A DNA stretch of 64,000 bases, taken from contig CP097967.1 in assembly GCA_023703535.1 (NCBI GenBank), positions 600,543 through 664,542 of the forward strand, given 5' to 3'. Under the pieces are notes generated by a model, which did no database searches, was not told the origin of the DNA, and saw only the letters and a list, made by a program, of their open reading frames with translations. This document shows, piece after piece, positions 9,142 to 16,816 of this stretch. Numbering within the stretch: position 1 is the stretch's first letter; each line of letters opens with the position of its first letter. The stretch comes from SAR86 cluster bacterium. Its GTDB lineage: Bacteria > Pseudomonadota > Gammaproteobacteria > Magnimaribacterales > TMED112. The translations under genes and the position numbers were made by a program.

Positions 9142-10732
9142 GTGTGTAAACAACTTCTCCGTTTATTATTGTCATAACAACTTTAGTATCAAGAATATCC
9201 ATATTATCAATGGTCAAAATATTTTTATCAAAAACACTAAAGTCCGCATATTTTCCTACTTCAATTGTGCCTAAATCTTCTTCCTGAAATATTGCATAAG
9301 CAGGCCATTTTGTAAAAATATCTAATGCTTCTTCTCTGCTTAGCGCTTGTTGTAGATTCCAACCCTCGTCATGGAATCCTGTTAAATCTTTTCTTGTAAC
9401 TGCCGCATAATATTCTTGCAAAGGGTCTCCAAATTCAACTGGAGCATCAGAGCCGCCTACAATTACAACTCCTTTTTCAATAAAACTTTTCCATGCATAT
9501 GCATAATCTAACCTTTCTAAACCAAGCCTATCTTTTGCAAAATGAAGATCTCCAATAGCATGTGATGGCTGCATAGATGCAATGACATTATATTTTTTAA
9601 ATCGTTGCTGATCCTTTTCAGTGACATTTTGAGCGTGCTCAATTCTCCATCTCAAATCTTTATTTGTGTCCTCAAGAAATTCCTCATAAAGATCTAATGT
9701 CATACTATTCCCTCTATCTCCAATTGCATGTATTTGAATTTGACAGTCACGTTCGTAAAGGTTTTTTAGTAACTGCCTAACTTCATTTTGGTCATAGATA
9801 ATCAAACCTTTAGAATCTTTATCTTCATAATTTTCAAATAAAGCAGCTCCTCTTGAACCGATTGCACCATCTGCATATATCTTTATGCTCCTTCTGCCCT
9901 TAATGCAATGTTCATAATCTTCTTGATTAAGAGAAAAATGAATTTTTAAATCTAAATCTAAATTTTCAAAGATTCTGATTTTCTCAACGAATAGGGAGTC
10001 AGCGTCATGCATTCCTGTCCAGCCTCTTTGTTGATAAATTTTGGCTCCTAATGCGAAAGCATTTTTTTCATCCTCTATTGTTTGAGCCGGTATTAGCTGT
10101 TGTACAAGATTCTTAGCAGTATCGATTAATATTCCATTTGCCCTTCCATCGCTAAGTCTCTCTATTTCTCCTCCTGATGGATTTTTTGTAACTAAATCAA
10201 TATTTGAAAGAGTTAATGCTTTTGAATTCACTAAAAATGCGTGACCATCTGCTCTCTCAAGAATTATAGGTATGTCTGAATTGATTTCATCTAGATCAAA
10301 ACGCGTAGGAAAAGTTTTATCGCTCCAATTTTTTTCTATCCATCCCTCTCCAAAAATTATCTGCATGTTTTGATTTGTGTCGTTATAAACTTTAACTCTT
10401 TGAAGCATCTCCTCTTTACTTGAGGTGTTAGAGAGGTCTAATTTGAGCTGTCTATAACCTACACCTTTCAAATGAGCATGAGCATCTACAAACCCTGGAA
10501 AAACATACCCTTTTTTGAGGTCAACCTTTTCCTCTTTACATATTTTAAATTCATCTAGCTCACCAATATAATTGATTCTTTGGTCTTTAATAGAGATAGC
10601 TTTATTTTCAATACTTCTTGTTGCTTCTACAAAGATGTTTCCATTAAAAAGTATTTTTTCTCCACAAATATTTTTTGAAAATAATGGCATGCATAGATTA
10701 ATCATTATTATGATTAAAAGATTTTTATTCAT
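9134..10732 (-). CDS. Exported amidohydrolase-3 family protein (YtcJ-like)
   Basis: This 532-residue protein has an N-terminal hydrophobic stretch (LLIIIMINLCMPLFS) that looks like a signal peptide, so it is probably periplasmic. The amidohydrolase signature FVDAHAHLKG gives the first metal-binding HxH. IYADGAIGSRGA, IQIHAIGDRGN and VVGGSDAPVEFGDP are the conserved later blocks of the YtcJ/COG1574 family. Substrates in this family are rarely known. It sits between the PlcP-like and Agt-like genes, sharing a 4-bp ATGA overlap with the former, so it is transcribed with them although its role in lipid remodelling is unclear. Confidence 0.86.
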   Translation of the reverse strand: MNKNLLIIIMINLCMPLFSKNICGEKILFNGNIFVEATRSIENKAISIKDQRINYIGELDEFKICKEEKVDLKKGYVFPGFVDAHAHLKGVGYRQLKLDLSNTSSKEEMLQRVKVYNDTNQNMQIIFGEGWIEKNWSDKTFPTRFDLDEINSDIPIILERADGHAFLVNSKALTLSNIDLVTKNPSGGEIERLSDGRANGILIDTAKNLVQQLIPAQTIEDEKNAFALGAKIYQQRGWTGMHDADSLFVEKIRIFENLDLDLKIHFSLNQEDYEHCIKGRRSIKIYADGAIGSRGAALFENYEDKDSKGLIIYDQNEVRQLLKNLYERDCQIQIHAIGDRGNSMTLDLYEEFLEDTNKDLRWRIEHAQNVTEKDQQRFKKYNVIASMQPSHAIGDLHFAKDRLGLERLDYAYAWKSFIEKGVVIVGGSDAPVEFGDPLQEYYAAVTRKDLTGFHDEGWNLQQALSREEALDIFTKWPAYAIFQEEDLGTIEVGKYADFSVFDKNILTIDNMDILDTKVVMTIINGEVVYTHE

Positions 10733-11499
10733 AGTTTGTTAATTAATACAGATTTTGCTTTACTGAAACTTTTTAGTTCAAAGCTCCCATCTCGATCTTC
10801 TGTGATGGCTGTACACGCTTCAATCCAATCACCAGTATTAAAATAGATGTAATCAGAATTTTGTTTTATTTGTGGTAAATGAGTATGTCCACACAACAAA
10901 CCTTTATACTTTTCTTTCTTGCACAATCTTTGTACGTTCAATTGAAAATTACTGGCTTTATTGACAGTTTTTTTTGTTAAACTTTTCAGTTTTTTTGAAA
11001 GGGGGCGGTTTAATTTTAATAAGATTTCATAAAGAACACCTCCAAATTTAGAGAGCCACTTTATGTTTGAGGTAACTACATCAAACTGATCGCCATGGAT
11101 TATGAGAATTCTTCCCTGTGTTTGGGATTCATGTATATGAGAATCAACAACTTTAAACGTATTTGCTTTATCAAGTATTTTTTTAAATCTTTTATCAGTC
11201 TCTATAAATTTATTTGCATCTTTTTTGCTTCTTAAGGGATCGTCATGATTCCCAGTAATGTAAAATACATCAGTTCCACTATCTTTTATCTCTTTTAATT
11301 TATCTAAAACCTTTTGATGTTCTTTCGGCCAATAAAAGTTATCTTTCATAGCCCAAAAATCAATGATATCTCCCACAAGAAAGAGCTTTTTACAATTTAA
11401 TTTATTTAAAAATTCATATAATTTTTCAGCTTTACAGCCTAAAAAGCCAAGATGTACGTCAGATATAAAAACTGAATTGTATTGATTATTTTTATCCAT
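10729..11499 (-). CDS. plcP: PlcP-type metallophosphoesterase (LpxH-like fold)
   Basis: This 256-residue calcineurin-like phosphoesterase has a full metal set: ISDVHLG (D14, H16), GDIID (D44), TGNHDD (N84, H85), IHGDQFD and CGHTHLP. It belongs to the group containing LpxH, but the order SDVHLGFLGCKAE, VGDIIDFWAM and FYWPKEH matches the PlcP phospholipase-C branch better. PlcP releases diacylglycerol from phospholipids during phosphate starvation so that non-phosphorus lipids can replace them. The downstream Agt-like glycosyltransferase in the same operon supports this reading. An LpxH role cannot be excluded from sequence alone. It diverges from the ELM1 gene with only 18 bp between starts. 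Confidence 0.75.
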   Translation of the reverse strand: MDKNNQYNSVFISDVHLGFLGCKAEKLYEFLNKLNCKKLFLVGDIIDFWAMKDNFYWPKEHQKVLDKLKEIKDSGTDVFYITGNHDDPLRSKKDANKFIETDKRFKKILDKANTFKVVDSHIHESQTQGRILIIHGDQFDVVTSNIKWLSKFGGVLYEILLKLNRPLSKKLKSLTKKTVNKASNFQLNVQRLCKKEKYKGLLCGHTHLPQIKQNSDYIYFNTGDWIEACTAITEDRDGSFELKSFSKAKSVLINKL

Positions 11500-11517
11500 G
11501 TATCATTATTTTAATCT

Positions 11518-12558
11518 ATGTCATTAAAACAAAAAGAACTTATTAATATTTGGGTATTCAAAGATGGAAAGAAAGGACATGAAAAGCAAATTGATGCCCT
11601 AGTAGATGAGCTGAGAAAATCAAATAAAATATCACTTCTGACAGTTGATTGTCATGAAAGTAACCTTGTTTCAAGCTTCTTCTCCTACATAAAAGGTGTC
11701 CCCTCCAAAGAAATTGATGAGGCAACTGATAACTGGGTCATGGAAGGATTTGATATTACTTCAGGGATGACACCATTTGGCAACTATCCTGACTTATTAA
11801 TTGGTGCTGGATCTAAAACTCATTATCAATTACTGCTGGCAAAAAAACTTTTTCCAAATTCCAAAAGTATTGTTTTAATGAAGCCTTCTCTGAAACCTAC
11901 TCAACTCTTTGATATTGCAGTTGTTCCACATTTAGATAGGTTTTATTTGAGAACCCCAGAAAATGTCATTACAACAAAGGGGGTATTATCGAAATATTCG
12001 GCAGAGAAGACAAAAAAGAAGACAGGTCTTATTATAATCGGCGGCAAAAGTAGGCATTATCATTTTAGACCCAAGGTTTTAATGAAGCAGATTGAATGGA
12101 TTTTAAACGACCTATATAACGATTATCAATGGAAAATAACCACTTCTCCAAGATCACCAGATCTTAAAATGCCTAAACATCCGGGTAATGCTGAATTTTT
12201 TAACTGGAAAGATACCTCTGATGAATGGTTAACTACAGAGATTAAAAAAAGTGAAATAACTTTTCTTACACCAGAAAGTGTTTCAATTTTGTATGAAGCA
12301 CTTTCAACTAATTCAAATGTATACGTATTTCATCATGAGCTGCATAGGGACCATGGAACAGAGGGGGCCCCTTTGAGAAAAACTAAGGTAACAAAAAATA
12401 TAGAGTTGCTCAAAAAAAGTAAGGATATTGGATTTATAGATACCAAAAGGTATCTTTTTTCTAGAGATATAAAATCAGCTAACATTTGCCACCCAAAAAA
12501 AAATAAACCTTTATCTGAAGTAAAAGATGTAGTTAATAAGCTATTTAAAATCTTATGA
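11518..12558 (+). CDS. ELM1-family protein (COG3660, GT-B-like)
   Basis: This 346-residue soluble protein starts with INIWVFKDGKKGHEKQIDALV, the recognisable N-terminus of the bacterial 'mitochondrial fission ELM1' family. It also has GLIIIGGKSRHYHFRP and TFLTPESVSILYEAL. The bacterial members are GT-B-like proteins of unknown activity, often encoded next to lipopolysaccharide glycosyltransferases, as here. The stop overlaps the start of the following glycosyltransferase by 4 bp (ATGA), so the two are translationally coupled and probably act in the same surface-glycan pathway. Confidence 0.8.
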   Translation: MSLKQKELINIWVFKDGKKGHEKQIDALVDELRKSNKISLLTVDCHESNLVSSFFSYIKGVPSKEIDEATDNWVMEGFDITSGMTPFGNYPDLLIGAGSKTHYQLLLAKKLFPNSKSIVLMKPSLKPTQLFDIAVVPHLDRFYLRTPENVITTKGVLSKYSAEKTKKKTGLIIIGGKSRHYHFRPKVLMKQIEWILNDLYNDYQWKITTSPRSPDLKMPKHPGNAEFFNWKDTSDEWLTTEIKKSEITFLTPESVSILYEALSTNSNVYVFHHELHRDHGTEGAPLRKTKVTKNIELLKKSKDIGFIDTKRYLFSRDIKSANICHPKKNKPLSEVKDVVNKLFKIL

Positions 12559-13526
12559 AAGTGTTACATATTTTTTCAAGTAAAGCTTTTGCAGGACTGG
12601 AAAGGCATGTTGAAGAGCTATCTTTTGAACAAGCCAAAAATAATAATGTGTTGGTCGTAGGGCCAAAGAGATTTAAGAAAAAATTTAGGGCAAATTATCA
12701 TTCCCTAGATAATCTAGGATATAGATTTAGTCCGTTTAAATCCTCAAAACTAGAAGAAATTTTTCTAAATTACATACCCGATGTTGTTAATACACATGGA
12801 ACAAAACCTGCAATGCTTTTAAAAAAATTTAAAAATAGGGATTTTAAATGGGTAGCTACAGTGCATAACAATAAAAAGAATGTATATGCCTATGAAAAGG
12901 CAGATAGTGTAATAGCTGTGAGCAAATTGGCAGTCACTAATTTTAATAAGCAGCACAAAAATATTTACCATGAATTAAATTGGGTAGACGAAACAAGATT
13001 TCCGAAATACACCAAAAAAAATGGCGAGTACTTTTGTTTTATTGGAAGACTCGAGCCACAAAAAAATCTTGAGACTTTAATAAAAATTTGGAAATTTGTT
13101 GAAGAAAAATTAGTAATTGTTGGTGAAGGCTCTCAAGAGGAAGGATTAAAAAATCTTGTTGCAGATTTGGATATTGCTAAAAAAATAAAATTTATTCCTT
13201 ATACAGATAATATAGGGAATATTTTATGCCACTCTAAAGGACAAATTTTTTGCTCTTTAAAAGAGGGTTCACCAAAATCTTTTTTTGAGTCCCTTTATTG
13301 CGAGGTTCCAGTAATTGCTACTCCAGTAGGTGCATTTCCTGAGCTCTTGGATAATGAATTTATTTCTACAGATTTATCTTATGATTCAATCAAGAAGGTT
13401 ATTGTTCATTGGACGGCAAGGCCAAAAGAACTTCTAAAAAAACAAAAAGATTTGATTAGCAGCATAAAGAAAAATCACATCATTAAAAAAGCATCTGAAA
13501 GAATTTTAAAAATTTATGAATCTTAG
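12555..13526 (+). CDS. GT4-type glycosyltransferase
   Basis: This 323-residue GT-B glycosyltransferase has a start (MKVLHIFSSKAFAGLERHVEEL) typical of GT4 enzymes that act on lipid-linked glycans. The C-terminal donor domain has CFIGRLEPQKNLETLI, VGEGSQEEGLK and SLKEGSPKSFFESLYCEVPVI, where the second Glu pair of GT4 lies. No signal peptide or membrane segment is visible. It is coupled to the ELM1-family gene and converges on another GT4 gene with a 4-bp end overlap (13523-13526). LPS core or O-chain synthesis is likely but not proven. Confidence 0.82.
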   Translation: MKVLHIFSSKAFAGLERHVEELSFEQAKNNNVLVVGPKRFKKKFRANYHSLDNLGYRFSPFKSSKLEEIFLNYIPDVVNTHGTKPAMLLKKFKNRDFKWVATVHNNKKNVYAYEKADSVIAVSKLAVTNFNKQHKNIYHELNWVDETRFPKYTKKNGEYFCFIGRLEPQKNLETLIKIWKFVEEKLVIVGEGSQEEGLKNLVADLDIAKKIKFIPYTDNIGNILCHSKGQIFCSLKEGSPKSFFESLYCEVPVIATPVGAFPELLDNEFISTDLSYDSIKKVIVHWTARPKELLKKQKDLISSIKKNHIIKKASERILKIYES

Positions 13527-14623
13527 CTTTTTCCAAGAGCTTCAAGATAGAAATCAACAGTCTTTTGATGCATCAACTCTGAGGTTAAAAATACCTCTTT
13601 AGGTTTATTATTCCCTGTAATAATTGATTTAGTCTTTTCCGTTAACTGTTCAAAATCGTTAAATTCTACCTGCCCCTCTTCATAAAAAAGCTTTAAGACC
13701 TCACCTACACCACCCCTATTCCAACCACATATTTTTTTACCCATCATTGCTGCTTCTAGAAGCGTTCTTCCAAAAGGTTCGGGAGTTGATGATAGGTTCA
13801 TTACAAGTGCTGAAAGTGAATAGATTTCTCGAATATCGTCCTTTGCATTGTAGAAACAAACTCTATTTTCTAAATTATAATCTCTTATAAGGTTTAGAAG
13901 TTTTTTGTAATATTTCTTTTTTGCATCTTCATATGGCCCAACTATAAGACCAGAAAAATTATCAGGTAGGTTAGATATTAGCTTGATGAATGATTCCTGG
14001 CCTTTCCATGATGATAATCTACCTGGAAATGCAATAATTTCTTTATCTGCGAGTTTAGGGAATTGTGAAAAAAACTTTTCCTGATATTGTTCAGTTAACT
14101 GAAATTGTTTAGTGAAATAATCTTGATCAGATCCACGATAAATTAATCTTGGTTCAGTATTCAGGTGGTTTTTATAGTTTTCTAAGATATATTCGTTAAC
14201 TGTTTTAGAAATTGCAATAACGTAATCAAAACTAGCCATTATCCTGCTGTAAAAGGGTGTGCTATAGAGACCGTGAAATGTTGAAAAGAAAATTGGTCTT
14301 GGATTTTTAATAAATAGCTTCGAGAGTTGAGTGACCCATGCAGGAATTCTAGATCTAACGTGCACAATATCAGGAGAAATTTCATTAATAACATCTGCTA
14401 ATTTTTTTGCTTGAAGCAAAGTTAGAAAACTCTTTTTAGAAACCTGCATATGAATATGACTGCCTCCGTCATTAATAAGGTTTTTTACTTGCCTGCCTCC
14501 ATTAGAAATTACATATGATTCATGACCTCTACCAATAAGATATTTATTAAAATCTAGAACGCCCCTTTCTACTCCACCTGTATTTAAAGTTGGAAGAATT
14601 TGAATAATCTTTAACTTACGCAT
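13523..14623 (-). CDS. GT4-type glycosyltransferase (LPS/surface glycan)
   Basis: This is a GT-B enzyme of about 366 residues with the acceptor-domain opening IIQILPTLNTGGVERGVLDF and the donor-domain IIAFPGRLSSWKGQESFI. The E(x)7E region is EPFGRTLLEAAMMGKKI. The first ATG at 14623 is chosen; a TTG directly before it would add one residue. It overlaps the upstream Smr-like gene by 8 bp and the end of the convergent glycosyltransferase by 4 bp. Close relatives in Proteobacteria sit in LPS gene clusters, consistent with the glycosyltransferases on either side. Confidence 0.85.
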   Translation of the reverse strand: MRKLKIIQILPTLNTGGVERGVLDFNKYLIGRGHESYVISNGGRQVKNLINDGGSHIHMQVSKKSFLTLLQAKKLADVINEISPDIVHVRSRIPAWVTQLSKLFIKNPRPIFFSTFHGLYSTPFYSRIMASFDYVIAISKTVNEYILENYKNHLNTEPRLIYRGSDQDYFTKQFQLTEQYQEKFFSQFPKLADKEIIAFPGRLSSWKGQESFIKLISNLPDNFSGLIVGPYEDAKKKYYKKLLNLIRDYNLENRVCFYNAKDDIREIYSLSALVMNLSSTPEPFGRTLLEAAMMGKKICGWNRGGVGEVLKLFYEEGQVEFNDFEQLTEKTKSIITGNNKPKEVFLTSELMHQKTVDFYLEALGKS

Positions 14624-14855
14624 CAAGTGAATTTACCCTGATACGACCGTATCTTGTTTCTTCAAAATTAACATCAATTTTTTTTAAAGTCTTATTCACA
14701 ATAGAAATCATTTTTTCAGAATTTCCACATATGATGATAAGGGGTAATTCGTTCTGATTACTAAGCACAAAATCCTCTACATAAATTTCAACATCTGCAT
14801 GCTTTACTCCGTGAAGGTCTAGATGCAAGATTTGTTGCTCGTACCTAATTGACAT
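14616..14855 (-). CDS. Small Smr-like domain protein
   Basis: This 79-residue protein contains LDLHGVKHADVEIYVEDF, matching the DLHG helix start of the Smr (MutS2 C-terminal) fold. The second Smr motif, normally HGxG, is replaced by CGNSEKM, so nuclease activity is doubtful. Length is near that of a bare Smr domain. It lies between the isoaspartyl peptidase gene (TAATG one-base overlap) and a glycosyltransferase gene (8-bp overlap), so it is expressed with them. Its function is unknown and RNA or DNA binding is only a family-level expectation. Confidence 0.6.
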   Translation of the reverse strand: MSIRYEQQILHLDLHGVKHADVEIYVEDFVLSNQNELPLIIICGNSEKMISIVNKTLKKIDVNFEETRYGRIRVNSLDA

Positions 14856-15790
14856 TAATTCTTATATATTTTGATTACTTCAGAAGATGCATCTTTGTAT
14901 GCTCTTGCCATCGCTGGAGTATTAAATGCAAAAGCGTAATTTCCTTTGTTGTCCATAACAATAACCCCTCCATCTGCACCAATTTCTTTTAACTGATTCA
15001 TTACCTCAGTTGAAGCCTGTTGAATAGATTTATTTTGATAACGTGCTTTTACACAAATTTCTTTGGCAACACTAAATCTTATAAAGTATTCTCCGTGTCC
15101 AGTTGCCGAGACGCCACAAGAATTATTTTCTACCCAAGTTCCAGCACCAATTATTGGCGAGTCCCCAACTCTCCCAGGCGCTTTGTTAGTCATTCCTCCT
15201 GTAGATGTACCGGCTGTTATTACTCTATTTTTATCTATTGCTACAACCCCAACTGTTCCTTTTTTATTTTCTTGTGCTTTTTTTAAGGACTTTAATCTAT
15301 CTGGGTTTGCAAAATAACTTTGTTCAACTTGTTCGATGTTATTATCTCTTGCTAATTTTTCTGCTCCACTACTAGTAAACATTACATGAGGTGTTTCTTC
15401 CATAACATGCCTTGCTAAAGAAATTGGATTTTTTACATTAGTGACTGAAGAAACCGCACCTGCTTCATTATCTTTTCCAGTCATTATGGAAGCGTCCATT
15501 TCCTGCCTTTCTTCAGATGTATAAACTGAGCCTCTTCCAGCATTAAAAAGAGGATTATCTTCTAAAATTATTATTGCGGCTTCAACTGCATCTACACTGC
15601 TGCCACCATTCTCTAAAATATCAAAACCCTTATCTGCTGCCATTTTAAGGCCTTTTTTTAGATCTTTAATTTCATCAGGAGACATATTTGAAAACCAGCC
15701 TGCTCCTCCATGTATGACAATTGCAGGAGATTCAGCAAAGAGTGAAAGCGAGATTATTAGTGGAAGAAATACTTCAATTAATTTTTTCAT
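14855..15790 (-). CDS. Exported isoaspartyl peptidase / plant-type L-asparaginase
   Basis: This Ntn-hydrolase is about 311 residues from the ATG at 15790, which begins a clean signal peptide (LIEVFLPLIISLSLFAES). A TTG at 15799 would add three residues. IVIHGGAGW is the family's N-terminal block, and autoproteolysis should occur before Thr179 in KKGTVGVVAID. The usual GGMTNKAPGRVGDSPIIGAG and ATGHGE substrate-binding segments follow. These enzymes hydrolyse isoaspartyl dipeptides and L-asparagine. A periplasmic location suggests peptide scavenging. The start overlaps the GH16 gene by 17 bp. Confidence 0.89.
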   Translation of the reverse strand: MKKLIEVFLPLIISLSLFAESPAIVIHGGAGWFSNMSPDEIKDLKKGLKMAADKGFDILENGGSSVDAVEAAIIILEDNPLFNAGRGSVYTSEERQEMDASIMTGKDNEAGAVSSVTNVKNPISLARHVMEETPHVMFTSSGAEKLARDNNIEQVEQSYFANPDRLKSLKKAQENKKGTVGVVAIDKNRVITAGTSTGGMTNKAPGRVGDSPIIGAGTWVENNSCGVSATGHGEYFIRFSVAKEICVKARYQNKSIQQASTEVMNQLKEIGADGGVIVMDNKGNYAFAFNTPAMARAYKDASSEVIKIYKN

Positions 15791-16712
15791 AATAAGCAAT
15801 GTAGTCTACTATTAATTTTTTCATATCGGGGCATGATTTGCGAGAATTACAATACATTGTTGAATTCGGTGTTCCAGGCCAATTGCCACCCACTGCAACG
15901 TTAATTAATAGATAAAACTCCTCAAGAAATGGATTGGGCTCAAGATTTTCAACTTCATTAAAATTAACTTTAAATACCAATTGATCATTAAGTAACCATT
16001 CAAAATATTCATCTTCCCAAATCAAAGATATCTTATTGTGATCAATCGGATTTGATAGCTTTGTTAATTGGTTTAAAAAAGTAGTTTTGGATATTTGCCT
16101 ATGATAGTCATGCCCATAATGAATTGTGGTAACGAGCTCATCTGATTTTTCATTAATTGTTTCAACAATGTCAATTTCTCCACTTCTAGGCCAATTTCCA
16201 TAAACTGATTTCTCAGGCATCATCCAAAGAGCTGGCCATACACCTGTTATTTCAGGTACAGAAAAACTTATATCAACTCTTCCGTATTTAAATTTTCTTT
16301 TATTTTGTGAATTTATTCTTGCACTTTCATAGCCTGTTCCATCGGAGCTAGTGTTATATGTTGGGATTATGAATAAACAGCCAGCGTTAAGATAAATATT
16401 TTCAGCACTATCTGTATACCTTTGTAATTCATTATTACCCCAGCCTGGAACTCCATAATTTTGCCCATCTCCATACATAAAATTCCAATTAGATTGATTC
16501 AAACCTACATCATCAAAATTTTCTTGCCAGATTAAATTGTAATTTTCATATAAATGCGGTTGTTTTGATGGGCAATAATCAATGTTTTCAGCAACAGGTG
16601 CAGGTTGAATTACTCCTGGAATAATTGAGTTGGAAAATTTGCTACTACCGACATTACAGCCAAATAAAAAAGTAGTTATTAAAATCAAAGAAATTTTATT
16701 GCTAATATTCAA
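15774..16712 (-). CDS. GH16 endo-beta-1,3-glucanase (laminarinase-like), lipoprotein
   Basis: This 312-residue protein has a lipoprotein signal: hydrophobic LILITTFLFG followed by Cys19, so it should be membrane-anchored, perhaps on the cell surface. The GH16 active site is complete: E179-I-D181-I-V-E184 in RSGEIDIVETIN, with the extra residue characteristic of the laminarinase branch. WPALWMMPE and YGDGQNYGVPGWGNNELQ are other conserved blocks. The start codon is TTG at 16712, supported by an AAGGA ribosome site 8 nt upstream and by the absence of any ATG before the lipobox. It diverges from a TonB receptor gene across 104 bp and probably feeds it with glucan fragments. Confidence 0.92.
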   Translation of the reverse strand: MNISNKISLILITTFLFGCNVGSSKFSNSIIPGVIQPAPVAENIDYCPSKQPHLYENYNLIWQENFDDVGLNQSNWNFMYGDGQNYGVPGWGNNELQRYTDSAENIYLNAGCLFIIPTYNTSSDGTGYESARINSQNKRKFKYGRVDISFSVPEITGVWPALWMMPEKSVYGNWPRSGEIDIVETINEKSDELVTTIHYGHDYHRQISKTTFLNQLTKLSNPIDHNKISLIWEDEYFEWLLNDQLVFKVNFNEVENLEPNPFLEEFYLLINVAVGGNWPGTPNSTMYCNSRKSCPDMKKLIVDYIAYYEKIN

Positions 16713-16742
16713 GATAAAGTCCTTTTTTACTGAGTTTTAATT

Positions 16743-16756
16743 AATTGTAAACAATT
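16743..16756. promoter_or_regulatory. 14-bp inverted repeat, candidate operator
   Basis: AATTGTAAACAATT is a perfect 6-bp inverted repeat with a 2-bp centre. Its last two bases overlap the -35 box of the receptor promoter, and it lies 31 bp upstream of the GH16 start. The position would suit repression of both genes, but no regulator gene is visible in the window. Confidence 0.4.
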
Positions 16757-16783
16757 TGACATAAACATAATTTTAGTTATATT
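16755..16783 (+). promoter_or_regulatory. Sigma-70 promoter of the glucan TonB receptor
   Basis: TTGACA is a perfect -35, and TATATT (16778-16783) lies about 16 bp downstream as -10. Transcription should start near 16790, giving a short leader of roughly 27 nt with a strong AGGGG ribosome site before the ATG at 16817. Confidence 0.65.
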
Positions 16784-16816
16784 TACCTTATCAATTCAAA
16801 TCATATTGAGGGGATT

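Noticed and set aside
15063-15317. Plus-strand reading frame opposite the isoaspartyl peptidase
   Set aside because: It is antisense to conserved active-site sequence and has no start signal or recognisable product; the same holds for the other antisense frames over receptors and glycosidases.
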